Below, one piece after another: positions 17,209-23,555 of a stretch of 29,202 bases of DNA. The DNA comes from Bacteroidales bacterium (GTDB lineage: Bacteria > Bacteroidota > Bacteroidia > Bacteroidales > WCHB1-69): positions 1-29,202 of the forward strand of contig JAFPXF010000077.1 of the NCBI GenBank assembly GCA_017394765.1, given 5' to 3'. The notes below the pieces were generated by a model. That model made no database searches, was not told the DNA's origin, and was given only the letters and a program-made list of their open reading frames with translations. Every line of letters begins with the position of its first letter. Positions within the stretch are counted from its first letter, which is position 1. The position numbers and the translations under genes are program-made.

Positions 17209-19056
17209 CTACTTCAGGACGATGTTGTTATAGTTCCTGAGACTCTCCAAGATGTTGGTTCTGACATGCACAAAGTCATCGGCGCCGGCAGCCTTGAGAT
17301 CCTCGATGGCCTCGGCGGGATTACCTGCCACCACGAAGGGAATGTCGGGAAGTTGAGCCTTGCACAGCTTGGCGGCCTCCACACCGAGGGTGGCGTACTC
17401 CTCGTCGGAGCTGCAAACCACAATGATATCGGGCTTGGCCTCAACGGTGGCTTTCACGCCCTCCTCCACGGTGGCAAAGCCGGAGGACTCCACAATCTCG
17501 TAGCCGGCACAGCCGAAGAAGTTGGTGACGAAGCCGGCGCGGGCCTGGCGCATGGCCAGGTTGCCGAGCTTGAGCAGATAGACTCTCGGGCGGTGGTTCT
17601 GGGCAGCGTAACGCTCGGTGGCGATGCGCAACTCCTCGAATGCCATCGCGCCGCGGTAGGTCTTCAGCCCTTCGTCCTCGTCTTTCACCACGCGCTCGAT
17701 CTTGTCGGCCATCTTCTCGTTGATGTTAGGATAGTTGTTGGTGCCGAGCAGGATGTAGCGACGGGTAGCAATGTCCATGTCGCGTTTTTGGCAACTTGCT
17801 TCGATGGCAGCCTGCATGGAGCCGTCGGTGATGACCTTGAGGGCACCGCCGTTTTGCTCAACCTCCTGGAAGAGTTTCCAAGCCTGCTCCGCGATGGAGT
17901 TGGTGAGCGTCTCGATATAATAGGAGCCGGCGGCGGGATCCACCACACGGTCGAAGTAAGACTCCTCTTTCAGCAGCACCTGCACGTTGCGGGAGATGCG
18001 GCGGGAGAACTCATCGGACTCCTTGTAGGTGACATCGAAGGGCTGCAGCAACAGGGAGTCGGTACCGCCCAAAACAGCGCTCATGCCCTCGGTGGTGCTG
18101 CGCAGCATGTTGACGTACGGGTCAAAGGTGGTCTTGTTCCAAGTGGATGCCACAGTGTTGATATGTATGCGATAGGCGCAGGGGCACTCGGGCTTGTATT
18201 GCTCCACCATGGTGGACCATAGCAAGCGTGCGGCGCGCAGCTTCGCGATTTCCATGAAATAGTTGGAACCCACGGAGAGCGTCAGCTGGATGCGCGACGC
18301 AGCCTTGTCGGGTTTGATGCCATGCTCCGTGCAGAAGGCGATGTACTCGTTGGCCATGGCCAATGTATAGCCTAATTCTTGCACGATGGTGGCGCCGGCG
18401 TTGTTCAGCACGATGCCGTTCACGTTGATGAGCTTGAAGTTGGGCATGTGCTCCACCATGCGGAGCAGCTCCACAGCCTGCATCATGTCTTCCTCTTCGC
18501 TATGATAGAACTTATTGTGTTTCAGGCGATAAATCAGCGGGTCGAAGTTGATGCTGCCAGAAATCTTTCGACGTTCGTAGCCTTTCCCGTCGATGTAGTC
18601 CAAGAAAAGCTCCGTCAGGGCGATATAGTTTTTCACATGGTTGAATTGCACGCCTGTCGCAAGGAGATCCATGCCGCCGAGCAGGGTCTCCAAAGCCTTG
18701 GCGTCGGCAATCTCCCGTGCGTTGAAGGCGATGGTGGTGGCGCCGCGCTTCAGGGCGTCCAGCGCGATGGCGTTCGCCTTGGCGGGGTCGGCCTCCTCCA
18801 CTTCCTGCACGATTTCCCAGTGGTTGTTTTCGGCTTTGGTGCCGCGCGTGTAGGGAAACTCGCCCGGAAGCGAGTCCAAATATTTGAGGTCGCTGAGGTG
18901 CTCGGCACGATAGTAAGGTTGCACATTGAAGCCCTCATCGGTGCGCCAAACCAGCTTTTTCTGGTAATCGGCACCCTTTAAATCCTTGTTGATGGTAGCC
19001 TCCCATTGCTCCGTGGAGATGGGCGGGAATTCGGTGAATAACTTTTCTTCTGCCAT
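17209..19056 (-). CDS. mutA: Methylmalonyl-CoA mutase, small (beta) subunit
   Basis: 615 residues from Met 19056 (MAEEKLFTEFPP). The family converts succinyl-CoA and methylmalonyl-CoA in the propionate pathway, as a MutA-MutB heterodimer in which only MutB binds B12. The barrel domain at about 1-460 contains NKDLKGADYQKKLVWRTDEGF, QPYYRAEHL and VDPAAGSYYIETLTNSIAEQAW. The C-terminal B12-type fold (about 490-615) shows GNLAMRQARAGFVTNFFGCAGYE, lacking the DxHxxG histidine loop. That absence marks it as the non-cobalamin small subunit. An ATG ten codons upstream (19086) lies inside the promoter region, so 19056 is preferred. No mutB follows; a BtuF-like gene does. Confidence 0.93.
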   Translation of the reverse strand: MAEEKLFTEFPPISTEQWEATINKDLKGADYQKKLVWRTDEGFNVQPYYRAEHLSDLKYLDSLPGEFPYTRGTKAENNHWEIVQEVEEADPAKANAIALDALKRGATTIAFNAREIADAKALETLLGGMDLLATGVQFNHVKNYIALTELFLDYIDGKGYERRKISGSINFDPLIYRLKHNKFYHSEEEDMMQAVELLRMVEHMPNFKLINVNGIVLNNAGATIVQELGYTLAMANEYIAFCTEHGIKPDKAASRIQLTLSVGSNYFMEIAKLRAARLLWSTMVEQYKPECPCAYRIHINTVASTWNKTTFDPYVNMLRSTTEGMSAVLGGTDSLLLQPFDVTYKESDEFSRRISRNVQVLLKEESYFDRVVDPAAGSYYIETLTNSIAEQAWKLFQEVEQNGGALKVITDGSMQAAIEASCQKRDMDIATRRYILLGTNNYPNINEKMADKIERVVKDEDEGLKTYRGAMAFEELRIATERYAAQNHRPRVYLLKLGNLAMRQARAGFVTNFFGCAGYEIVESSGFATVEEGVKATVEAKPDIIVVCSSDEEYATLGVEAAKLCKAQLPDIPFVVAGNPAEAIEDLKAAGADDFVHVRTNILESLRNYNNIVLK

Positions 19057-19082
19057 TATAAAACTTGTTTTTAAAAACGGCT

Positions 19083-19113
19083 GCAAAAGTACAAAAGATT
19101 TTCTTACTTTTGC
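19083..19113. promoter_or_regulatory. Divergent, palindromic double promoter between mutA and the carboxynorspermidine dehydrogenase gene
   Basis: GCAAAAGTA (19083-19091) and TACTTTTGC (19105-19113) form a perfect 9-bp inverted repeat with a 13-bp spacer. Each arm contains a -7 element TACTTTTG, one reading left into mutA (28 nt before its ATG) and one reading right toward the gene at 19171. The two -7 elements face away from each other, so the polymerases would compete for overlapping DNA. Confidence 0.6.
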
Positions 19114-19170
19114 ACCTCAATTTAACACTGTTCTTTTGGAAGTAAATTATTCAATAAAAAAGCGATAAAT

Positions 19171-20379
19171 ATGGCAAAAGTTCTCATCATCGGTGCCGGC
19201 GGCGTGGGTGCCGTCGTGGCACACAAATGCGCTTCCGTGCCGGAAGTTTTCACTGAAATCATGCTCGCCTCCCGCACCAAGTCGAAATGCGACAAGATCG
19301 CGGCGGAAATCGGCGGCAACCGCATCCAGACCGCCCAGGTGGATGCCGACAACGTGCCCGAGACCATCAAGCTGCTCGAGGCCTACAAGCCCGACCTGCT
19401 CATCAACGTGGCCCTGCCTTATCAGGATCTTCCCCTGATGGACGCTTGTCTCGCCACCAAAACCAACTATATGGACACCGCCAACTACGAGCCGCGCGAC
19501 AAGGCCAAGTTCGAGTACAGCTGGCAGTGGGCTTACCAGGATCGCTTCAAAGAGGCTGGCATCATGGCCCTCCTCGGCTGCGGCTTCGACCCCGGCGTAA
19601 CCAGCATCTACACCGCCTACGCCGCCAAACACTACTTCGACGAGATCCACTATCTCGACATCGTCGATTGCAACGCCGGTGACCACGGCAAGGCCTTCGC
19701 CACCAACTTCAACCCCGAAATCAACATCCGCGAGATCACCCAGCGCGGCAAGTATTGGGAGAACGGCCAGTGGATTGAAATCGACCCGATGTCCATCCAC
19801 CGTCCCGTGGAGTACCCCAACATCGGCGAACGCGAGTCCTACCTGCTCTACCACGAGGAGCTGGAGTCGCTGGTGAGAAGCTATCCCACCATCAAGCGCG
19901 CCCGCTTCTGGATGACTTTCGGCCAAAAGTACCTCACCGTGCTCAACGTGCTGCAGGAGATCGGTATGACCAGCATCAAGCCCATCAAATACCAGGGCGT
20001 TGACATCGTGCCGCTGCAGTTCCTGAAAGCCGTGCTCCCCGAGCCCTCCTCTTTGGGCGAGGGCTACCACGGCCAGACCTCCATCGGCTGTCAGATCAAG
20101 GGCGTCAAGGACGGCAAGGAGCGCACCTACTATGTGTATAACAACTGCGACCACGCCGAATGCTTCAAGGAGATTGGCGCACAGGCCGTTTCTTACACCA
20201 CGGGCGTGCCCGCCATGCTCTGCGCCAAGATGATCCTCACCGGCACCTGGAAGGGCACCGGCGTCTTCAACGTCGAGCAGTTCGACCCCGATCCGTTTAT
20301 GAAGGAAATCGGCGGCTACGGCCTGCCCTGGCACGAGGTCATCGACCAACCGCTGCCCGTGTACAAAATGGGGAATTAA
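19171..20379 (+). CDS. Carboxynorspermidine/carboxyspermidine dehydrogenase (saccharopine dehydrogenase family)
   Basis: 402 residues. The enzyme condenses aspartate semialdehyde with putrescine or diaminopropane using NADPH, giving carboxyspermidine or carboxynorspermidine, the first step of the alternative spermidine route used by Bacteroidota. Visible features are an N-terminal Rossmann motif (LIIGAGGVGAVVAHKCA), SRTKSKC, NVALPYQDLPLMDACL, TNYMDTANYEP, LLGCGFDPGVTSIY in the dimer/catalytic domain, and the family-typical end GGYGLPWHEVID. GC is high and third positions are strongly biased to C/G, suggesting high expression. The decarboxylase partner (nspC) is not in the window. The last 27 codons are duplicated at 22839-22919. 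Confidence 0.9.
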   Translation: MAKVLIIGAGGVGAVVAHKCASVPEVFTEIMLASRTKSKCDKIAAEIGGNRIQTAQVDADNVPETIKLLEAYKPDLLINVALPYQDLPLMDACLATKTNYMDTANYEPRDKAKFEYSWQWAYQDRFKEAGIMALLGCGFDPGVTSIYTAYAAKHYFDEIHYLDIVDCNAGDHGKAFATNFNPEINIREITQRGKYWENGQWIEIDPMSIHRPVEYPNIGERESYLLYHEELESLVRSYPTIKRARFWMTFGQKYLTVLNVLQEIGMTSIKPIKYQGVDIVPLQFLKAVLPEPSSLGEGYHGQTSIGCQIKGVKDGKERTYYVYNNCDHAECFKEIGAQAVSYTTGVPAMLCAKMILTGTWKGTGVFNVEQFDPDPFMKEIGGYGLPWHEVIDQPLPVYKMGN

Positions 20380-20384
20380 GAATC

Positions 20385-20428
20385 AAGGGAGGCTGGCTGA
20401 AAACAAATTTATCAGTCAGCCTTCCTTT
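20385..20428 (+). terminator. Terminator after the dehydrogenase gene, probably bidirectional
   Basis: AAGGGAGGCTGGCTGA (20385-20400) pairs with TCAGTCAGCCTTCCTTT (20412-20428) around an A-rich loop, starting 5 bp after the stop codon. The minus-strand lipoprotein gene ends 2 bp beyond it, so the hairpin can serve both convergent genes. Confidence 0.8.
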
Positions 20429-20430
20429 GT

Positions 20431-20844
20431 CTAAAACACTCTGGTGAAAAAATACAATGTTTTATAAGCCGTGCTGTCATTGTCGTCTTCCTGATAGTCA
20501 ACGGCCACCAGTTCCATATACTCGTACGACAGGGAAGCGATGACAAATCCCGGCAACTCTGTGGCACCGGTGTCTGGATTGATGCGACGGAAGATGCTTC
20601 CGTTTTTTTTATAGGTGGTGCCATGGCGAAACAGAATACGGGGGTTGGGGGCGTAACCATCGGCATAATCAACCGTCACGTATGCCAAATCCGCAGCATT
20701 GTCCACTATGATTTCCACATTGCATTTCCACTGAGGCACAACACATCTCCATTTTGTCGCTTTTTCCTTTTGGCAACCGCTGGATGCCAGGACAAGGATG
20801 GAGACAACTGTGAAAAAAAACAGGGTGTGATGAAATGTTTTCAT
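20431..20844 (-). CDS. Mosaic lipoprotein A (signal type 1, tail type alpha)
   Basis: 137 residues from the ATG at 20844 (MKTFHHTLFFF). Lipobox LASSGC, then QKEKATKWRC and a second Cys in WKCNVEIIVDN. The C-terminal domain is type alpha: VTVDYADGYAPNP, a pair of RRINPDTG turns, YMELVAVDYQEDD, ending in YFFTRVF. It shares its leader and signal peptide with gene B but its tail with gene D. The core between WRC and VDN (VVPQWKCNVEII) differs from the near-identical core of B, C and D. The upstream in-frame codons hold leader sequence repeated before gene B and are not credible as coding. No known family recognised; it probably sits on the outer membrane. Confidence 0.75.
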   Translation of the reverse strand: MKTFHHTLFFFTVVSILVLASSGCQKEKATKWRCVVPQWKCNVEIIVDNAADLAYVTVDYADGYAPNPRILFRHGTTYKKNGSIFRRINPDTGATELPGFVIASLSYEYMELVAVDYQEDDNDSTAYKTLYFFTRVF

Positions 20845-20936
20845 ATTGATAGAAGGTTTGGTGTTGGTTGTGATAATAATACAACAGGCTGTCGGTTTGT
20901 GCACCGCCCAAAGGACGGCCATTTGTACAATTTTTT

Positions 20937-21359
20937 TTATGGTATTCTAATAAAATGATAATCTGTTACACAATGTGAATAGCAGTTGCCCCCCTCCAAA
21001 TAACTAATGGCACTTATGTCCATCGTCTCCTCGGATTGGGATGTGATGAGAAATATAGGATAATACGGTCTATGGGTGGTTCGATCAATATACCGAAGGA
21101 CTTCTCCTGTCTTCTTCAAAATGGTATTGTCATAAAAAAGAAAATAATAATATAATGATGAATCTGGCGGAACAAAATCTCGATAATCGGCTGACACATA
21201 AACATAGTCCGTCTCATTGTCCACGGATATCTCTATAAGACACCCCTCGTAGGGGACGCATCTCCATCTCGTTATTTTTTCCTTTTGGCAACCGCTGGAT
21301 GCCAGGACAAGGATGGAGACAAATGCGAAAAAAAACAGGGTGTGATGAAATGTTTTCAT
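20937..21359 (-). CDS. Mosaic lipoprotein B (signal type 1, tail type beta)
   Basis: 140 residues from the ATG at 21359 (MKTFHHTLFFFAF). Lipobox LASSGC, then QKEKITRWRCVPYEGC and LIEISVDN, the core shared almost base for base with C and D. The tail is type beta: YYYFLFYDNTILKKTGEVLRYID, ITSQSEETMDISAISY, and VTDYHFIRIP at the end. Signal peptide and leader match gene A; tail matches gene C. The gap to gene A is 92 bp and to gene C 108 bp, with related leader sequence (containing ACCGCCCAAAGGACGGCC) in both. Function unknown. The fixed core with two Cys and the swapped tails suggest selection for tail diversity. Confidence 0.75.
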   Translation of the reverse strand: MKTFHHTLFFFAFVSILVLASSGCQKEKITRWRCVPYEGCLIEISVDNETDYVYVSADYRDFVPPDSSLYYYFLFYDNTILKKTGEVLRYIDRTTHRPYYPIFLITSQSEETMDISAISYLEGGNCYSHCVTDYHFIRIP

Positions 21360-21467
21360 ATTGATACAAAGTTTGGTGTTGGTTGTGATAATAATGAAAC
21401 AGGCCGTCGGTTGGTGAATAAGACCCGACAGACACCGCCCAAAGGACGGCCATTTGTACAATTCTTT

Positions 21468-21875
21468 TTATGATACTCTAATAAAATGATAATCTGTTAC
21501 ATAATGAGACCAAATGTCGTAATGTTGTATAAAACTATAGGCTATTATTACCATTGTTTCCTCAGATTGAGATGAGATGACAAACCGGGGAATATCAGTT
21601 GTAAAAGTGGTTGGATCCAAATAATGAAGGGTGTTTCCCGTCTTTCTATAGATGGAATTGTCATAAAGAAGAAAATAATAATTTTGTGGGGCAGATCGGT
21701 AATCGGCTGTCACATAAACCAAGTCCCTCTCATTGTCCACGGATATCTCTATAAGACACCCCTCGTAGGGAACGCATCTCCATCTCGTTATTTTTTCCTT
21801 GCGGCAGCCGCTGGATGCTAGGACAAGGATGGAGACAACTGTGATAAATAGTAAAAGACGCTTGATGTTTTTCAT
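21468..21875 (-). CDS. Mosaic lipoprotein C (signal type 2, tail type beta)
   Basis: 135 residues from the ATG at 21875 (MKNIKRLLLFITVVSIL). Lipobox LASSGC, then RKEKITRWRCVPYEGC and LIEISVDN. Tail type beta: YYFLLYDNSIYRKTGNTLHYLDPTT, ISSQSEETMVII, ending VTDYHFIRVS like gene B. Its leader and signal peptide are those of gene D instead. The ATG is preceded by the repeated ~210-bp leader with a promoter and a 41-codon ORF. C, B and A may form one transcript ending at the terminator at 20385-20428. No family recognised. Confidence 0.75.
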   Translation of the reverse strand: MKNIKRLLLFITVVSILVLASSGCRKEKITRWRCVPYEGCLIEISVDNERDLVYVTADYRSAPQNYYFLLYDNSIYRKTGNTLHYLDPTTFTTDIPRFVISSQSEETMVIIAYSFIQHYDIWSHYVTDYHFIRVS

Positions 21876-21939
21876 AGTTTTTGTGTTTTGTTTTTATGGA
21901 AAATAGACTGAAAAAGGTTCACATCCACCTGCAGGATTG

Positions 21940-22065
21940 CTATGCCCGCAGATGGCAACGTTTGATGAATTGGTTTTTGCCCAACCACTCCAACTTATGC
22001 AACAACACTAATGGTGCGGGCGAGGGGTTAGGCTGTACAGAAACATAATTCGGGTTTGTTTTCAT
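21940..22065 (-). CDS. 41-residue leader ORF, copy 1
   Basis: The small frame begins ATG AAA ACA AAC (22065) and ends TAG (21940). Its peptide starts MKTNPNYVSVQPNPSP, has LVLLHKLEWLG in the middle and ends KRCHLRA. The copy before gene D has the same length and differs at only two residues. It lies 29 nt downstream of a TAnnTTTG element and 64 nt upstream of lipoprotein C. Length conservation suggests either real translation or simply recent duplication. It could be a leader peptide controlling the downstream gene, an independent small protein, or chance. No signal peptide; proline-rich N-terminal third and basic C terminus. Confidence 0.4.
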   Translation of the reverse strand: MKTNPNYVSVQPNPSPAPLVLLHKLEWLGKNQFIKRCHLRA

Positions 22066-22093
22066 TTTTTGGTTATTTTCATAGTTGCCGGGG

Positions 22094-22101
22094 CAAAGAT
22101 A
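22094..22101 (-). promoter_or_regulatory. -7 element of leader copy 1
   Basis: TATCTTTG on the minus strand matches TAnnTTTG, 28 nt ahead of the 41-codon ORF. No convincing -33; sequence upstream of this point differs from leader copy 2. Confidence 0.5.
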
Positions 22102-22129
22102 AAAAAAACTATCCGCTCGGTCGTTTTTT

Positions 22130-22540
22130 TTAAAACACCCTGGTGAAATAATATAGCGTAATATAGGGTGTGTCGTCATAGTCGTCTTCCCGATAGTCAA
22201 CGGCCACTAAGTTCATATATCCGTATGACTGGAAGGTGATTATAAATCCCGGAGAATCAAATGCGCTGGTGGCTGGATTGATACGGCGAAGGGCCTCCTC
22301 AATTATTTTATAGGTGGTGTTATGGTGAAACAGAATACAGGGGTTGGGGGCGTAACCTTCGGCGTAATCCACCGTCACGTGCGCCAAGTCTGCCGCATTG
22401 TCCACGGATATCTCTATAAGACACCCCTCGTAGGGAACGCATCTCCATCTCGTTATTTTTTCCTTGCGGCAGCCGCTGAATACCAAGAGAAGGATGGAGA
22501 CAACTGTGATAAATAATAAAAGACGCTTGATGTTTCTCAT
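22130..22540 (-). CDS. Mosaic lipoprotein D (signal type 2, tail type alpha)
   Basis: 136 residues from the ATG at 22540 (MRNIKRLLLFITVVSIL). Lipobox VFSGC, then RKEKITRWRCVPYEGC and LIEISVDN, the same core as B and C. The tail is type alpha: VTVDYAEGYAPNP, LRRINPATS, YMNLVAVDYREDDYDD, ending YYFTRVF as in gene A. The switch from shared core to tail falls at the VDN codons (around 22400-22405), where A, B, C and D all keep GTCCAC on the plus strand. It has its own copy of the leader repeat upstream. Just after its stop an A-run, short GC hairpin and T-run (22101-22135) may act as a weak terminator. Confidence 0.75.
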   Translation of the reverse strand: MRNIKRLLLFITVVSILLLVFSGCRKEKITRWRCVPYEGCLIEISVDNAADLAHVTVDYAEGYAPNPCILFHHNTTYKIIEEALRRINPATSAFDSPGFIITFQSYGYMNLVAVDYREDDYDDTPYITLYYFTRVF

Positions 22541-22559
22541 AGATTTTGTGTTTTGTTTT

Positions 22560-22774
22560 TATGGAAAATAGACTGAAAAAACTCACATCCACCTGCAGGA
22601 TTGCTATGCCCGCAGGTGGCGACGTTTGATGAATTGGTTTTTGCCCAACCACTCCAACTTATGCAACAACACTAATGGTGCGGGCGAGGGGTTAGGCTGT
22701 AAAGAAACATAATTCGGGTTTGTTTTCATTTTTTGGTTATTTTCATAGTTGTCGGGGCAAAGGTAAAAAAAAAT
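22560..22774 (-). repeat. Leader repeat, copy 2 (upstream of lipoprotein D)
   Basis: Second copy of the ~210-bp leader, with a handful of base changes from 21898-22110. Here the hairpin over the ORF stop is perfect: CCACCTGC (22589-22596) with GCAGGTGG (22612-22619), followed on the minus strand by a T-run (about 22575-22580). Confidence 0.8.
22604..22729 (-). CDS. 41-residue leader ORF, copy 2
   Basis: Same length and almost the same peptide as the frame at 21940-22065; the differences are V to L at residue 10 and C to R at residue 37. It starts 28 nt after a TACCTTTG element and ends 63 nt before lipoprotein D. The stop codon lies within the loop of a perfect 8-bp hairpin that is followed by a T-run, a layout resembling an attenuator. 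Whether it is translated is not known. Confidence 0.4.
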   Translation of the reverse strand: MKTNPNYVSLQPNPSPAPLVLLHKLEWLGKNQFIKRRHLRA

Positions 22775-22788
22775 CATTTGCAATCAAT
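22758..22788 (-). promoter_or_regulatory. Promoter of leader copy 2 / lipoprotein D
   Basis: TACCTTTG (22758-22765) on the minus strand matches TAnnTTTG, and TTG (22785-22787) lies 19 bp upstream, a good -33/-7 arrangement. Confidence 0.6.
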
Positions 22789-22838
22789 ATCCATTAATCA
22801 TTTTCTCGTTTCCTGCTCAAAAAATTGTATTGCAGCAG

Positions 22839-22919
22839 ATGAAGGGAATCGGCGGATACGGCCTGCCTTGGCACGAGGTCATCGACCAACCGCTTCCCGT
22901 GTACAAAGTTGAGAGTTAA
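22839..22919 (+). pseudogene. Duplicated 3' end of the carboxynorspermidine dehydrogenase gene
   Basis: This 27-codon stretch repeats the last 27 codons of the gene at 19171-20379 (20299-20379). Over the first 23 codons I count four base differences, of which three are silent (the other is Glu to Gly). After TAC AAA the two diverge: the original ends ATG GGG AAT TAA, this copy ends GTT GAG AGT TAA within a heptamer array. The rest of the gene is absent, so it is a non-functional fragment. It lies on the far side of the lipoprotein array from the original. Confidence 0.85.
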
Positions 22920-22941
22920 GAGTTAAAAGTTAAGAGTAAAT
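22907..22941. repeat. Heptanucleotide repeat at the end of the gene fragment
   Basis: Units agttgag|agttaag|agttaaa|agttaag|agtaaat, five in a row. The first two supply the last codons and stop of the gene fragment. Confidence 0.8.
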
Positions 22942-22946
22942 AATAA

Positions 22947-22983
22947 AAAAGCCTCGCTTTGGATCTCCAAGGCGGGGCTTTTC
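22947..22983 (+). terminator. Strong intrinsic terminator behind the gene fragment
   Basis: AAAAGCCTCGCTTTGGA (22947-22963) pairs with TCCAAGGCGGGGCTTTT around a 2-nt loop, with two G-T wobbles, then a T-run. It may be the original terminator of the dehydrogenase locus, now separated from it. Confidence 0.85.
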
Positions 22984-23207
22984 GTATAATGACAGTCATT
23001 TTTGTCCGTGATGCGGTACACTGTTTGTTGTACCATTAATCAATCCATCACCCTCCACAATAACAACGAAAAAAACGCCGTTGTAAAACGGTTGTTCGTA
23101 TATCGCTCCCTATGAAAAAGATCTTGCAGTTTCTTCATAAGCACAGTGACAAGAATTGGCATTACAAATAAAAGCGTGCGGAAACAACCGTGTAATCGAA
23201 AATAATG
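22984..23207. other. Intergenic stretch without a gene
   Basis: About 220 bp of AT-rich DNA. The only structure I see is a small hairpin CCGTT/AACGG near 23083-23096 with flanking A-runs. No open frame with coding character. Confidence 0.6.
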
Positions 23208-23215
23208 TATCTTTG
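23208..23215 (+). promoter_or_regulatory. -7 element of the MNT-HEPN operon
   Basis: TATCTTTG matches TAnnTTTG. An in-frame ATG at 23205 overlaps this element, so the real start of the MNT gene should be the ATG at 23235, leaving a very short 5' leader. Confidence 0.6.
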
Positions 23216-23234
23216 CCGATTGAAAAATGTAACT

Positions 23235-23555
23235 ATGGAAGTTGTTGACACAAAAAATGTTATTGATCTTATCCGAAAGACTGTACTGTCGGTGGATCCT
23301 ACCGCGCGGATCTTATTGTACGGTTCGCGAGCCAACGGGACTGCTCGTCAGGATTCGGACTGGGATATTATTGTGTTGGTCAACGATCCTGATATGAATT
23401 TTGATGCACGAAGCGACATTTCTTACGACTTATGGTGGAGAGGGCTCCAGATTGGAGAGGAGATCAACGCTTTTACATATAGTACCAAACAATGGGAAAC
23501 GGCACCGCCTTCCTTATTTAAATTTAATGTCTTAAAAGAACATATCGAACTATGA
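23235..23555 (+). CDS. MNT-type nucleotidyltransferase antitoxin
   Basis: 106 residues. It carries the minimal nucleotidyltransferase signature GSRANGTARQDSDWD (residues 30-44), an exact G-S-x10-D-x-D match with the two metal-binding Asp residues at 42 and 44. In studied MNT-HEPN pairs the MNT protein neutralises the HEPN ribonuclease by transferring AMP units to a tyrosine beside its active site. The start at 23235 was chosen because the upstream ATG lies inside the promoter. The stop overlaps the next gene's start (ATGA, 23552-23555), typical for this module. GC is lower than in the flanking high-GC genes, consistent with an acquired module. Confidence 0.9.
   Translation: MEVVDTKNVIDLIRKTVLSVDPTARILLYGSRANGTARQDSDWDIIVLVNDPDMNFDARSDISYDLWWRGLQIGEEINAFTYSTKQWETAPPSLFKFNVLKEHIEL

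Larger units (their letters stand above)
21898..22110 (-). repeat. Leader repeat, copy 1 (upstream of lipoprotein C)
   Basis: This ~210-bp stretch is nearly identical to 22560-22774, upstream of gene D. It contains, in transcription order, a -7 element (22094-22101), a 41-codon ORF (21940-22065) and an imperfect hairpin over the ORF's stop (21925-21932 with 21948-21955). A and B carry a different leader. Confidence 0.8.

Noticed and set aside
16219..18222. A 667-codon plus-strand frame over the BtuF-like and mutA genes
   Set aside because: Antisense shadow; both minus-strand proteins have clear family motifs.
20845..21467. Longer N termini for lipoproteins A and B using upstream in-frame starts
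   Set aside because: They would place 26-34 residues of repeated leader DNA before the signal peptide, and the lipobox Cys would no longer be at the usual position.
22907..22941. Heptamer arrays as a possible CRISPR
   Set aside because: Units are 7 bp with no spacers; no cas genes nearby.
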